Assembly (NCBI GenBank): GCA_015350385.1
Contig: WNKI01000001.1
Coordinates: forward strand, 1,295,870 to 1,359,869
Direction: 5' to 3'
Length of the DNA: 64,000 nt
Origin: Aculops lycopersici
Taxonomy: Eukaryota > Arthropoda > Arachnida > Trombidiformes > Eriophyidae
Shown here piece after piece: positions 22,401 through 37,400 of this stretch (positions are counted from its first letter, which is position 1; each line of letters begins with the position of its first letter). Made by a program: the position numbers and the translations under genes. The notes under the pieces are model-generated. The model did no database searches. It saw only the letters and a program-made list of their open reading frames with translations, and was not told the DNA's origin.

Positions 22401-25400
22401 GTCGTCGTCGTCGTCGTCGTCTTAGTATAGATCGTGTTGCTCGCCACAGAGTAGTTGCCACTTTTGCTATCGGCCAGCTAGTTCGGCTAAAGGAGAAACT
22501 GGAATATCCAACCACTCCGAAGACTCGACCTCTTCCGTCTATCGCCCGCCGGCCTCACCTTTCTCGCATCCGGTCGATTGATTTTGAATTTCATACTCGA
22601 CCCCCTCTTTCGCTTGGTCAGGATAAAGTTCACAAGTCGGCAGGTCAACGACGTCACATCGACTTGGTTAGCGAGCGCAGCCGCCGACCGCAAAGAATCC
22701 AACCTTTTTCTCGTCCGCAAAACTCGGTAGGTGCAAATTAGCCAATTAGAATTACAAGTCTTCTTCTTGAGCCTCTTCCAAATTGTTGGCTTGTCGTTTT
22801 GATTGGAGTGCAGCACTCGTAACTCGACACCAGGTGGGCTTGACGAGCGGGAACAGAAGTCCAGTTTGGTGTCATGTTGCAGACAGTAATCTTGACGTGG
22901 ACCACTGAGTTGAGGATGCCATTTGAGGTCAAAATTGATGTTTGCGCGCTTTGAGGTACTATAAAGCTGTATATGAATATAAGTAGTTTTTACCAAAACC
23001 TCAAGCGACTGGCCCGAAGCTGAGTGCTCAGTGTGATGGTGGCAGCCGAGTGGGCGGCAACCATATGATCCAACAACCTAAACCCAAGCAGCAACCTCAA
23101 CCCCAACCCTAACTCCACCGCGAGCATCGAGTTCCGCCCACAAATTGCGCAACGACCAATCAACGCAACCAGGAGGCACGTTAGTCGACAACCAACTCAC
23201 AGGCCAGAGGGCTTCCGATATCTACGATATAAACGAAACTCTCCCGAAGTTGCCCATAGCTAAATGAAAACCGAAGCAATTGCAGTTAATGTGTCGCTCT
23301 AAGCCTGCGGCAAAATGATAGAGTCTTCAAGAGATTTGATCGTCCAGCTTTCATCTTGGTGTTGTGCATTTTCCCGTGTTGACATTAACAAATCATCTAT
23401 AGTCAAGTAGGGGGCGACGTTTGGTCATCTCCTTTTGTCGTCTCCTCTTTGGTCAGGCTAAAGAGGATGAAGTTTCTCGTTGATTTTGCTTTGACCACGA
23501 ATACGAGTCCCCTGCCTACGCTAACATTTCTTGTCTAGGCAGCGGAGGTTGCGTGGCTAGCTAGTTGGTTAAAGAGAGGACGACGCGGGAATGACTAGCT
23601 GCCAAGCGGTCGCTCAGACAAACTGATGGACGCAAGACACAAGAGGAGAGCTAGACAGCAGTGGACTAGTTGGCAAGGCCATTTTGTAGACTGGCCTTTG
23701 GAAGCACAACTACTGGGCAACGGGGCAGCGCATTAGCCGAAATGGTCTTGCCAATGGTCTCGGCGCGGTCTTGCAGGGAGCAGGAGTTTGCTAGGCTTCG
23801 GCTTGTGTCATTGGGATGAGACCTTGAGATGTCTATTGTTTTCTCGTTGCTTTGCCACCGGCACTGGCAGTTGACGGCGCCACCAACAACCTCCAGGATG
23901 GCGACGAGGGTAACCACAACGATGATCATGGTGATGCAGACGGAGACGGCGACGAGCAAAATGCCCGCGTCTTGTCTTATCGAGTCAACGACTCAAATAA
24001 TAGATCCAGCCAACACAAACCCCCTAGGGCTTCGTTCGCGGTTACGTCGCCATCGGGTCGGGCCTTTGTTTGGAGCTGGTGGGTGTGTCAGTATAATCTC
24101 GCTTCGGCCCGTCACACATCAATGACAGTCCGAGGATTTCTCTCAGTTGGTTGTTGAGGAAGTGAGCAAGCGGCAACCGGCACGCAGCTCGTAATCGACT
24201 TCCTCGTTGCGCAATTCGCATTGAGAAAACGAGCGACAGGTAGAGAAAGACTAGTGTCATCGTCGTGCTGGTCGCCGGGATAAATGTTGCTGCTGTTATT
24301 CCGGGCGTCAATTGTTGGCTGCCTCACCGACACCTTCCCTCAAGGACTCTCACCTGAGGACGACATAACTAACGTCAAAAAAGAAATCTAGCCCCAAACA
24401 AACACATGAACATTCGAGCAGTTGAGTGGCGGAATTCATTACCGGCACGTCAGGCGCCGGTGGGCGCGCAAGCTGTTGATATTACCTGCGATGTCACCTG
24501 TGCGAGATGCGAAGTTGTCGACAGTCGACGAGGAAAAGTTGTCGCATTGTGTTGCGAGATGCGCTTGGAGCACTCAACTTTATTTAAACCACCTGATGAT
24601 TTCCCGTTGATTGTTGTCCCAGAGTTTTCCGAGACTTTAGCTGCCTCAACTAGACGAAAAACTCGAGCGCTCGATGGCGTGCAAATGAGCCTGGCATTGA
24701 TTTTCCTCTCACTCTGCAATCTTGATATTACAGCACATCGACCACTTGTTTGTGGCCTTAGTTTTTGGATAAAATCAACTCAAATGAATCAAGTGGAAAG
24801 TCGATCCATTCAATCGTCTCAATTCAACAGCTGATCTGACAAGTTGAAGAAAGAACGAGATGAACGATCATTAGAATGAGAATGGAATGAGGTGATCGAT
24901 CAACAATATCGACTATCGCCTCGCTCGTCTCGCTTCCGGTTGGTTGCGGTTAACTCAAAGTGTTGTGCTAGAGGATAGAGAAAACAAAAAACAAAACCAA
25001 GCAAGAATCTAACAAATTTTCTTCACAAAACTCTCCGGCATACTTCTAAATTGAAACAACCAAATGAACAACGCCGCTATCAAGAGAAACAGTATCAATA
25101 CTCAACATCAATCAAGCGTAAAATGATAACCCTATTGAACAGTATGCGTCCGTCGCCGTTAGCCGGCGATGCGGGCTCATTCCACTTGAACTTCCGGCGC
25201 CACTTGGTCCTTTGCCTGATGGTTGTGCTTCTATCCGGCGAATTGGATTACTTAATTTGGAGAAGGCTTGGCTTGAGCTCGAATTTAATCGAGAATAAAG
25301 AGCCCACTTCCGGTTCCAGACTAGCCAACAGCAACAAAATCATGCGCGTGAAGTTGGCAAAGGCGGCGGAAATCCAGACGCGAAATCTCAATCAACTAAA

Positions 25401-28400
25401 CGTTGAGCCAAATCCTTGGGACAGCATGAGATACAATCAAAATCATCATCAATTTCATCAAACTCCACCGCAGTCTCTCGGAGGAGGTTCCAATTTACAG
25501 TTGGACCAAGCGAGCACCAACAACAACAACAACCACAATTACTACGAAAAACAATTACCACAACTCAATGACGATACTGATGACGAGTTTAATTTAATCG
25601 AAATTGTGTTGTCGTATATCGATTACTGGATGCCTACAGTCAATTTAAACTACACCCTCAACTATGGCCGCCGATTTCCAGCCGCTCAGTTGGATTCGGA
25701 TGTCGAAAACTACTATGTTGAACAGTATCCAAACAACATGACTTTGGAAGAGTTGCAATTGAGCTCGGTGAAGGCAGCGCTGCGTGTAGCGCCCATGCCA
25801 TTGAGCACAAGTTGGGGCTACGAGTCGCGCGCTGAGATGCGTATGTCGTCACTTCCGGTCCAGTCCGATTCAAGGTGTGCGGCGCACTTGGATCAGTTGA
25901 GCCAGCGACTGGATTCAATCATGACTTCTGTTCAGTCGCCAACAATTGATACTCAGGTTGATTCTCCGGGCCAGGCCCCCAGGCATCGGGCGACACCTGT
26001 TGAAAATTTGGAAGCAAATCAGTTGTACAAGTCGCAGGACTTACAGATGCTCAGGTACATGGACACCTTTGGCCACGTGCCAAGCGATCTGCTGCGCGGC
26101 AATGTCAAGTGGTACGGATCATACGACGGATGTTTGGATACAAAGCTCAAGGCCAACCCTTCGATGGGAGGAACTAGAAGGATGAAGTTTAGATATTGCC
26201 TCGGTTCATTGAAGTCAATCAATTGGCGGAGGGCAGGTAAACAATTGGAAGAGCAGCAGAGGAGCTACTCGCTTGGAACTCACGATTTGGATAACAAATT
26301 GGACAATTATTTCCTCAGAGTTGGCTTGTGTTTACCTGAATCTTGCGACTCGAGTGTCCTGGAGTTTAGCAAGGAGAATGGCGAGACCATTGAGAAGCTG
26401 CTTAAATTCAATCTCCTCAAACCGTTCAATAGCGACCACTACTACCTATCGGATCTCTACTGTTTACCCGATTTAAGGTCACCACTACGTACAATTCCCC
26501 TATTTGGTAAATTATTAATCCTCGTTTCACTCGGTTGGCTGGGACTCATTGCTTTGGCCACCTCAATACACTTGAATGTGGAGAAATTTTACACTAAAGC
26601 CGTGAGAGAGATTCGAAGGAAACAAAAGATGGACGAGTTGATTAAAAACTACGAACAAAATGGAACTGCAAATGAATCCGATGAGGAAACTCGAGTTGCC
26701 ATTTCAGCTGCCTCCATTAGGGAGAGGGAGATGGATGGCGAGAATCAAGCTAACGAGTTTAAGGAAAGCGATATTTTGCACCTTAAGCAAAATTGGATTC
26801 GACTAAACGTGTTCGTGTGGGACAAGTTTACAGGTGGCAGGGGAAGTCTGTGGCCGGGTGTGGATTTTATCCAGTGTTTATCTTTGTATAGCAATTGGCT
26901 CAAGTATACAAACAAGTTGAAATTGTCGGTGGCCCAGTTGCATCTGGATGAGCAGCGGCGCGCGCGAATCAAGTTACGTAATCAGCAATTGGTCGAGCGA
27001 GTGCGATCTAAAAAGACAGTTGCCTTTGCAAACTCGCCGTTGCAAGTTGATACAGCAGCAGCAGCAGCAACAACAACGACTAGTCAATTACCGACGACCA
27101 GTCAATTGAGAAAAACCACTCCCAGCACGAGCAACGTTAACAATGGATCAGCGCCAAGTGCTAACTTTGACTTTGATCGAGAATTAAGTCGCCGTTTAGT
27201 GGTCAAGGATGAGGTTGATGAAATGGAATCGGATACCATCAAGAAACGAGTGGACACTTCATCATTGAATGCACTTAAGGTTATTGCTCTAGTTTGGATC
27301 ATCGCTGGACATTGTATCTTCTACTTGGTGGGCGCCATCGAGAACGGGGCCATGCTAAAGAAGTACGTGCGTAACATTGTCGCCTTTGCTCTAGCCAACG
27401 GAGCTATGTACATAACGGAACTCTTTTTTGTAATCACCGGCTGTCTAAGCGCCTATCTAGCCTTCAAGTACAACACCTACAAGCTGGCCGTTCCCTTTGA
27501 CTCGGATAACGATATTTTCGAGGCTCACGCTGGCAATCGTGCAGACATTCGTACAAATCTTCGTACAGATCATACAAAGAGCACCAACCTGGAGGGAGAG
27601 GAAGGCGCAAGTCTCAAGGGAAAGTGTGACACTGGATCCACAAATGGCGGTGGTGCATCTGGACCAGAAACTGAGCTGGCTTACCTGGAGCATAGGATAT
27701 TTCGCGCGCCCTTCTGGCTATTAATGATAATTAACAGGTACCTGCGCATTCTGCCCACGTACCTGGTGGTCTACGCTTGGGTTAAGCTGGTTAGTGTTTA
27801 CGTTGGCGGCTATGGACCGACTTGGGACTACGCGGTGTCGGCCAATAGTATGCGGCGCGCCTGCGTCCAGGAATCCTGGCTTCCGGTTCTCAGTTTAACA
27901 ACAAATTTTGTCGATATCTATCGGCACTGCATCGTTGGCGGCTGGTACTTGTCTGCGGACATGCAATTTATGGTCATGGCTGCCCCACTATTGGCACTAC
28001 TGGCCGCCTGCCAGCGGAAACGCTCGGCGAACTCGGCCAAGTCCAAGGTACTTCCGCCCATTAGTTTAAACAACTCCTCGATGAAACAACAAGTGTCCTA
28101 TTCGCAAAAACAGCAACAGCTCACATTTATCAACAGCCAAACCAACTCGCCATCAGCCAGCCCGGACGCTTTAGTCTCGGATCAAATGGAGCTGAGGAAT
28201 GACAATGGCAGTGGCAGCGGCAGAGATAGATTTAACCGAGAGAACCAAATCAAGCTCGACCGCCGACTAATTGGCGGCTACCTGGTCATTGTCCTACTGG
28301 CTCTAGCATCAGGTCTTCTCGCAATTATCTATGGAATCTTCATGAGCCAACTGGATTTGGGGTACATTTTAAAGTTTGTACCCCACGCTGTTGCTGTTCT

Positions 28401-31400
28401 ATCGAAAAACATTGCAATGTACACCAATTCAGTGTTCAGATTTCGAGCCTTTGCCTTTGGTTTAATCCTAGGCCATTTGTTATATTTGCACGAGTTTAAT
28501 CTGATCAGATTGCCAAAGTTTATTCAACAACATGGAAGCAAGATAACGTCCATTGCGGCAACCATTGGATTCTTATTAATGTTTCTGCCAGTTTTATATC
28601 CCAAGGATAAGTTAATAATCTCTCATGACGTCACTGTAATTCTAATGATTTTAACCGCAACTGGAGTTGACCTATTCCTTTGCCTGCTAATATTTTTAGT
28701 TTGCATTGGAAAGGCGCCAAAATTTGCATTATTCCTGCTAAACTCGCCATTTTGGTCAGTTTTATCCTCACTCTCATTATGCGCCTTCTTAGTTCACACT
28801 GAAATTATAATCCTACTAACAACTCGACTGATGCCATTGCCCTCAGTTCAATACAGTGCATTATTATTATTCTTTTGCGCAACTTTAATATTAACCTACT
28901 CGCTGGCACTGGGATTGCATCTCACCTTTGAGATGCCAGTTAGCCGACTTATTGATACAATAATGCGCAAGTATGTGAGCAAATCGAGGACAAAAAAGGA
29001 ACAAGAAAACGAGCTCGTTAGGAGCGACACGAAAACCGCTGGAGTTGGGTCACTTAACAACAACAAGTAGTCGGGACATTTGGGTCCGCCAACAAAGCAG
29101 ACACTCGTTCCGTCGTCGTGCCCCCCCCCCTCCTCAGAACACTTCACAGTTCAATGCAACCTCTTCCTCTTCTTTTTAGGCAGCCCTAGAGATGCAAATG
29201 CGACGACGACCACGACTAGCGCCTAGACAACCACCTGCGTTTAAAATCCGATCCAGCTCACTCGTATGGCTGCCTCGTCGTTGGGTTTGGAACACAACTC
29301 ACTACGATTGGCGATAGCCGAGTGCAAGTGACGTCGTCGGACGAGAGTTTGCCGCAAACTCTGGCAACTTGCACCACCAAGTTGCTTACAGACAAAAGGA
29401 CAAGTCGGCGGCAGAGGAGGAGAATGGGAGAAGGAACAAGAGACACTGACAAAAGCAGCGGCGGCGGCGGCGGCGACAGTGTGGCAAAAAGGAGAGGCCG
29501 ATAAGAGGCTCGCTCGCTATACAGAGTGTATTAAAGTAGGTGGACTATAACATTAATAACTAACAAAACCAACCACGACGGTAACGAGAGAGGAAATCGA
29601 CATGCTGGCCAAAACAGGAAGCGAGCCAGTGACTACGACTACGATGGCGACGATGGCGATAAACTAGCACTAGTCGCTCCGTGTGTCCGCTGGCAGGAAG
29701 GCACCAGCTACTGTGTGTTCCCGAGAAAGAAAGAAGAGACGCCGGGCACCTAGCGACACCGACCGTCGCCTGTGCCTACGTGTGTTTGTGTGTCTGTGTG
29801 TTTGCACAAACACAATGGCCGCCTCGGCAGACTAGGCATCGTCATTGCAGTCGCGTTTTATCTATTGTTGCGCGCTATCTTGTCGGTATCCCGTTGTCGC
29901 TTCGATCGAAACGTTGCTTTCATGCGCCTTAGACTTCTTTTGCCTATTTGTTGGGGAGCAAGAAGTCGGTCGGTTTGCTGCATCAGATCCTCTCGGTAGT
30001 TTTTGCTCGCAATGTTTGTGCGCCAGATCCGCTTGCCTGTCTCCGTGTTTCTCTGTCTCTCTTTCCCGCTTGCCAACTGCATTGCAAGTGAGAGGTCGAC
30101 GACGACTATAACTAGGAGCAACGCAAACATGTTAGCGCGCAAAGTTGTCGCCTTACAATCTTAAGTCAACGCGCGAGGCCCTACGATAAGCAGCTTAGCG
30201 TTTGTCTTGGGCGCAGTTCCTAGCGCGACATCAGCGCTACCTTCGTCGCCAGGTAGCAGCCGGATGCAAGCTTGGCAAACACGCGAGGCGCCGCCAACCA
30301 ACCAACAAGATGGACAGCTCTACAAGGCAAACGAGTGCAGAGACACTAAATTGATCTCGGCTGCCGGCCTCATTAGCCATCTAGCCAGCTGGCTGTCGAG
30401 CTCGCTCTTGGATAGCTAGCTTGCCGAAAAACTAGAAACAGGTAGGCCAAGGCAACGCAACACCAGGTGAGGTGATGACAATAGCAATCGGCGAGGAGAT
30501 GGCAGATTGCAAGCCGTCCCACGCGCTGACATCAGCACCAACACGAGTCGCTGATTCTTGTCGCGCTCGCACTTTAACGCCTAGTTCTTATACCCCACAA
30601 CGATATCAGCAATAAACGTCGTCAATGCAGCCTGCTCGTGATAATTTGCCATACCAATTCGTCGAGCTTCCAATACAAACACAAACTCACGAGATATTAG
30701 CAGCCGCCGACTGACCGACCGCTTGGGTTGCGCCGGGTAACGCGCACAAAAAAGTCACAGTTCAGTTTTTTCCTCCTCCCCTCTCGTGTGTGCAGTGTCA
30801 GATTTTTCCTGTTGCCCCTCCAAAATGATTTGTGGCTGAAGCGAGATCGAGAGAGAAAGAGACCTTCTATTTGTAGTCTATCTAGACACATGTCCAGTTG
30901 GCCAGCTAGCTAAGTGAACTCATATTTGCGAGGCTAAAACACACAGAAGTTTACACCGAATCTCACAGGCGCGCAAAATTGAATCTTCCCTCTCTGTTGC
31001 GGAAATAAATTGCAACGCGAGAAGCTAGCGCCTGCTTCCGGTGTTTTGTTTTCTCCGGACTCAAGGGTCGACGCGTGTCCCTCTTGAAGCTCGCGAGAGC
31101 TTCCGTTTAGTCTTCACTGGAGCTAGTCATTGGAGTTGCCTCTGGAGTATTCAGTCACTTGAACCTGGCAACTCGCGCCAGGATTAAGTTCCGTTCAAGA
31201 CAAAGTGCCCGCGCGTCTCGCTTGGTTTGCCGCCGACAGTCGAGAAACTAAACGCAAAATAGAGAGACATAGAACAGCTGTGCTAAAAGCAACCACCTTG
31301 CGCTCTCGCAATAACACTTCCGTTGGATGCGTCGTTGGTTCGCGTATGGAGCAAGCGGAACGACAAGATTTTTTCTCCACTGTCCAAACTTGAGACCTCA

Positions 31401-34400
31401 TAGAGGAAGTTACCGGATACAAAAATGCATCTCTACTCAAGTTTCTTTTGGTATGGCGGGAAATTTAAACTTAGCCAAAAGATCGGTTGAAAATTTCAAA
31501 GCTTCAACAAAAAACGATGATTTTTCAGTGGCCATTCAACGTCTTCTTCTTCTTCTTCTAGATTCTTCTGCCTCCATTTCAATTTCACCAATTTGACCAA
31601 AGCGGGGAAAAGAGGAAATAAAATTGGCCAGCGATGGGAGCAATGAGGCAACTCAATCGGTTTCCGCTCCCGAGCAAACAGTCATCATAATGGAATCTGT
31701 TGATTGAACAGAAAGCTTCCGGCAGAAAAGGGAGAGGGGAAACTTGAAGGGTGATTGAGAATTCATCACCCAAATTCATCATTGAACCGGGTGATGAAAG
31801 AAGATGAATTGAAACATAAAGCTAGAAAAACGTCGACCGTTTACTTTCCCTTTCTCTCTCTCTATTGCTCACGTTTTTGAAACCCAAAATCTATCTTGGC
31901 CACTAGCAAGAAGTGGGAGGCGCAACTTTTTTTTATTACCAATCTGCCAAAACGAGACGCATTCTCGTTGTCAATTTTGGAAAGAATAAACGATCGATGC
32001 GTCGGTTTCCGCTCTTCAGCGCCAAATTTGACGGAACAGCGCGAGAGCTAGTTGTTGTTGCTGTACGCAAGGGGGAGGGAAACGGGAGTCGTTGAGGCTG
32101 GCGCCTCTAGGTGCCGGTCTGTTTGTCGATAGGTCGCCTCCAAGTTGGCGAGCTAGCTAGCTTGCCAAGGCGACGCCAAAATTGCTGGTCGCGCATCGCT
32201 TTTAGGTAAGTGGCAACAACAACAACAAGAACAGAGGAGAGTAGTAAACGAGCGAAGACTAGAAAACAGTCGACGTGTCGGCGGCGGCCCTACGCAACGA
32301 GAGACGACCAAAGTCGATGCGCCATTGATATTCAGCGCGCATTCGAGTGGACAGTCTCGTCGGCTCGAGAGTTTCCAGTTCCACTTTAACTCTCCCACTC
32401 TGACCCCTTTTGCTGGCATCGCATCGGCCGACTGGTCTTTGCTGCTGCTGCTGCTGTTGTTGTCTTTGCTACCGCCAACACCGATGCCATTGCTTTTCAA
32501 TGGTGCCACCAGCGACCGACAACTTCCGCTTTGCCGGCCGCGCTGCCACCGATTAGCAGGAGCAGCAGCAAGCTCGCGGGCGCTTTATGTTTCACGGGCT
32601 CGCCTTACGTTTCCGCTGAAGTGGAGCCGGTTTCACTTTACTCTCGAAGCTCCCTCCTGCTAGAGAGAGGCTCGCCCTTACGGCCGACCTACTAGAGGTT
32701 GTAAGTTTAGCTGACGGACCCCCAGTGAGCGAGCGATAGATTTTGCATCCACTCCCACTTGGTCGAAAGGATGCATCCCTAACTGTAAGAGCAAAGAGAG
32801 TCTAGAGAACCAGATACGCGGTGGTGAGTGGAAGTGAAGCTGAAAATGATGGAGCTACAACTCTAGTGTAGGTTTGCGGAAAACGACGACGTCGACGAGA
32901 CTTAGAGAAGATCGATTTGCGCGTGCCACTGCAAAAGGGGCGGAGATTTGCGCCGGGTCTCCTCCGAGTTTGCGAGGCGAGTAGCTTGCGAGTTTGCAAA
33001 AGACCATCGCCGCTCCAGTCGCAACCAACTAACAAGCGACGTGACTGGATACTAAGCGATTGTTTCAGCTTATCCCTCTTTCACTTGCTCGGCCAGTTTG
33101 GTTGGCGAGTTGGTGGAGCCTGCAGGAAAAACAAGCAAACAAACTGGTTGAGTTTGGGGCGAAACAAGCGAGAGCTAGAATTTAGATTTGCAGTGTAGCA
33201 GCAATTGTGACAGCAACAACAAACTTGATGGCTGAATACAAGCAATTGGTTCTTCTACTTGGTGTCTGTCTGTCGCTTGAGGCAGTAGTTTTAAATAAGA
33301 ACATTAGCACGGCATTAGCATTGAACAAACTGGACATCAAGGGTAGCTATTACACGGATAGTGGAGTAGAATTTATTACTTTCACTCCAAGTTGCGCATT
33401 CTGCGTGAGAAGCGACTTTGTCACTCGACTTCCAAATTCAGACTCACTAGTCCAGTGCTAGCCACTTATCGAAAAGAGAGGGACCCTCGTGTTGTAAAGA
33501 GCAGATTTGGAGCTTACTAGGAATCATTGCAGTAGTCGGACTGGTGGTGAAAGTGAGTCAGCGCCAATGGCTCGACGGTAGTCTAAGATGGAGTTACAAA
33601 ATTAGTAAAAGAGCAATGGCCGATTGGAAAGCAAGTTCGTCTAAAAAGCATAGCCGACCAAAGATTAGTCGACTCATTAATGCAAATCTACTCCGGTTCG
33701 GCTGTTCACCTACTCAAAGCGGTTGGCAAGCTAGATGCCTGCTCATGTTGCGTCGCTTCCGGTCCATGTCCAGTCGCCTAGTATCTCTGTTTGTTTGTGT
33801 GTTTGTATCGCAGACACCACTACTAATGGCTCAAGCCCGAGGCTGCAAAGAGGTCGGCGCTCCCATCGCATTGACTGGCGATGATTTGCGATTGACGAAT
33901 GCAACGATGAGTTGGCAGTCGGAATTCCGCATAACAAAAGGCAAAAGTGGTAGCAAAAACAACAACAACAACAACAACCATGACAATTGCAGCCAAAAAG
34001 GAGCATTTCGTAGCAGCCATGAATCGAGCTTGTCGCTGCGTTGGTGTTGGTGATGGTTGAGGTCGAGGTCGAGGTTGCGGTGCACACTGGCGAGCAGTGA
34101 GCTTAATGAACTAGCTAATAACTGTCACAAACATTTGTGTTGGCCGAGATTGTCACAAAGTTCGTGCGCTCGAGTGGCCAAGTATGTCCCGTTGGCAGGC
34201 TAGTCTTTCCAACCAGCAGCCAGCTGTGTGTTTGGTAGGTTTAGTTCCGGTTGACATTGGCATCGGCTCTGGAGTAACGGCTTTAGATTGGGCCGGTTGG
34301 TTAGGTTGCCGGTGATGGGCTTTGCGGGCACTCGACGTGTGCGACATCGAGGCGTCGATGGCATCCCTTACAACAACCAAAGTGCAACCACCTGAGACCA

Positions 34401-37400
34401 ACGGCGTGCGCCTAGGTGCGCTCCCACTGGCAAGCCAACTCACTGGCCAGGCGCCCGGTTCTCTCGCGCGCACTACTAATGATTCGCAGGATCATTAACA
34501 CATCACAAGACAAAGTTGCAACTGTAGTTTTGGTGGTAGTAGTGGTGGCAGTATCAATGTCTAGTAGTGACTCTGGTGCGTCACAAATAATCTCATGGCC
34601 AGGCGCATCCCCTTGAGCTTGAGAGTCTCTATTCAGCCAACCAGTTGGTCGACGAGCCGACTCAAAAAGCAGAGGTGCATGTTGGGCCGAGCGTAGCCGG
34701 AATAATTAGGTGCCGCGCCGAGACACTGCTAAGACACCGGGCTTAGCAGTGGCCCATTCCAGCTAACTTGCTCGCATTCCAAATCAATTGTGTGAGCATC
34801 CGAGAGTCTGAGCCAAATGTGAAGGCAGCCGGTTGTCGCTGTTGACCCTGAAGCTGGCTGATAGGAGCCACGTAGCCAGGCAGCCGTAGTTGGAGCAGCC
34901 TCAGCGAATGCGGTTCCAAAAAGCGACTCGGTGATTAGTTGCGCCCACGTCGCACAACTAACCCCCTTCGCTCCCTTGGGTTAGGGCCACTTTCGGTCTA
35001 CGTGCCTCTCCCTCCGTACTGGTCGGCGGAGGCGCGTTTATCAGAGTAACTCCTAATGGTGGAATGCTTATTATAGCATAGCAGCGCAACCTCAACTTGC
35101 AGCCAAATCTGCAAGTTTTCCAATAGAAACACAGCAGCAACGTCAACACCAACTTTATCACGGTATCCATTTGAATGGATTGGCAATAAGGTAGCAGCAG
35201 CAGCAACAACTACTTCTAGTACTGCAAGAGCAAGAGCAATAGCAATAGCAATAGCAATAGCAATAGTAGCAACAACAACAGCAACAGCAACACAACTGCT
35301 ACACATAAAGAATTCGGCTCATCTCCTAAATTACAACTTCAATATCATGTCAGTGGGAGGCGACTAGCTGGCCAGCTGAACTTTCGCTCACTTGCTCGCG
35401 GTGATCATTCTACTTTTGCGAGGCCATCTACCACTAGAGTGGAGGTTTCCATAAGCTTTGCAAGGGCAAGGGCAACTAACGGCCAGTCAGTCGCTTGGCT
35501 GGTTGGCGCAATTTATGACCACATCCCATCCGAAACATCTACTGCCGCAGCCGATACTATAGCTCTCTGGTCTAGCTGCCGCAACCACCACCAACCAATA
35601 CAATGAGGCCAACCGCAAGTGGTGGCAGCGGAGACATCCGCGAGGCAAAAGGAAGAGACAGAGCAAAAGTCTTGCTGGTTAGTCCGACTGGTCGGCAGCC
35701 ACTTGGCTAACGGGCACCGCTGCTCTAACTCTGAGAGAGAGAGAGAGAGAGACACACACACAGAAACTAGTAGGAGGAATAATAATGAATTCAATTCTGT
35801 CTTGCCAGCTCGTCGCTGACTCATCGTCGTGGTGGTAGTCGTTGGCTTCTGCTCCCCGCTTTAGTTTATTGGTGGCCAATAGTTTTTACGCCGCCAAGTT
35901 GGTTAGCCGTTGGACCGACTTGCAAGGACAACACATAGCAACAACATATGATGCCGCCAATGGAGCATCTCTCCCTTTCCATGGCTCGCAACGTGGGCGC
36001 CTAGCGACCGGTTAGGAGACAGTCGGCCGGCGGCTGAGCTGATTTTAGTCGGATGTCATTGGATCGAGAGTGGGAATTGATCCTTATTCTTCTACTATTT
36101 CACCACCCACCGCGACGACGAGCACGGATCGAGAGGAGAGAAAATTAGCCAATATTTTTCCCAGTTCCCGAGACTTAGACTGAGAGAGGAACACATACAA
36201 TTTGTGCCAATTCGCTATTTGTTGCGGTCGACATCCCATCACCATTACTACAATTATTATTATTATTATAACTGTCGTTAGACTGTCGACTTTGTTGAGC
36301 TGCGCGCCACAGTGATGCAACTTTCTCTGGTTGGCAAGCTAGTTGCTGTGGCTGCATGCGAGTGGGCGGAAGTGGAGCCCACCGCTTAGTCTGCTTCGCG
36401 GTGGCAGTTTAATTTAGCAGCTTGTCTCTTTTTCCACCGTCAATGCAACCAACCATCAAGTTAAACGTCGTAGTCGTCGTTGCCCGCGACTGGAGTTGTT
36501 GCAAATCATCACCATACTCGTCTGCTTTCCCGCTCAAGCGAGTCGGTTGGCACTTTGTGTGCCACTTCCAGTGCGAGCGCCGCTAGCCGTGCGCTTCCGC
36601 TTCTCGCGGGTTGGCGCTCTCGAAACTCGCTCTAGCTTGCCAGCCATCCAGCCGCCACTTTGAAAATAGCGCAGAGTTTAGCGTGCGCCTCGACCAGGTA
36701 ATCCAATGATGGCGCCACTTGAGCCCCCTAACAACATCTGCCAGCCAGCGAGCGAGCCAAGCGGCCAACCAAGTGAGTGGCGACAGCGACGGTTTTAGCG
36801 GACTCACTGACAGAGAAGTAGCCGAAAACTTGGCCAAAACCTAAACGTGAAACTCTCACCTGGTGGTTAACCAGTTGGGCCACTGCTACTTCTGTGCCAA
36901 GTCGCCCGTGGCTCTGGCGCCTTTGTCTGCGCGCACCTTTGAGGCGCGCTGAGCGAGTGAGGGCGTAAAGTGGTTGCTCGCTTGCCAGCGCCTAGCTCGC
37001 CACTATCAGCTCTAAGTTGGGAGGAGATTAACAATAACACGAGCAGCTGGCGATTGGTGGTTGCTGGCGTCGCCGCCACTAAGACCACCAGCGAGTTTAG
37101 CTGCTGCCATCGCTCCAGGGCCACGGGCAACGTTTGTGTCGACAGTCCCATTGAGAATGAACTCAAATGTGGAGTTTAGGTACCGACCAGCTCAAATGCG
37201 CCACAACAACGGATACCACTACGACTACTACGATGGAGGAGACGATCACCATGTTGAGCAGAAGGAGCAATAGTTGGAGAAAGAAGTGCGACAAGACGGA
37301 AAAGTGGGAAGCCAAATGGGAATGCCAAGAGCGAGAAGTTGCAACGATGCTGAGACGAGGGGGTTTTTGTTAGCTAACAAAAACGCTCAGCTTTACGTCA

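Noticed and set aside
24406..24834. 142-residue ORF upstream of the NRF-6-like gene
   Set aside because: No recognised domain and composition like the surrounding non-coding DNA; no splice path into the acyltransferase ORF could be supported.
33207..33461. 84-residue ORF with a hydrophobic start resembling a signal peptide
   Set aside because: No homologous features after the hydrophobic part and no downstream exon found; likely chance within GRK2 intron 1.
33544..34053. 169-residue ORF with an Asn run in GRK2 intron 1
   Set aside because: Asn run comes from an AAC triplet repeat; the remainder has no family signal.
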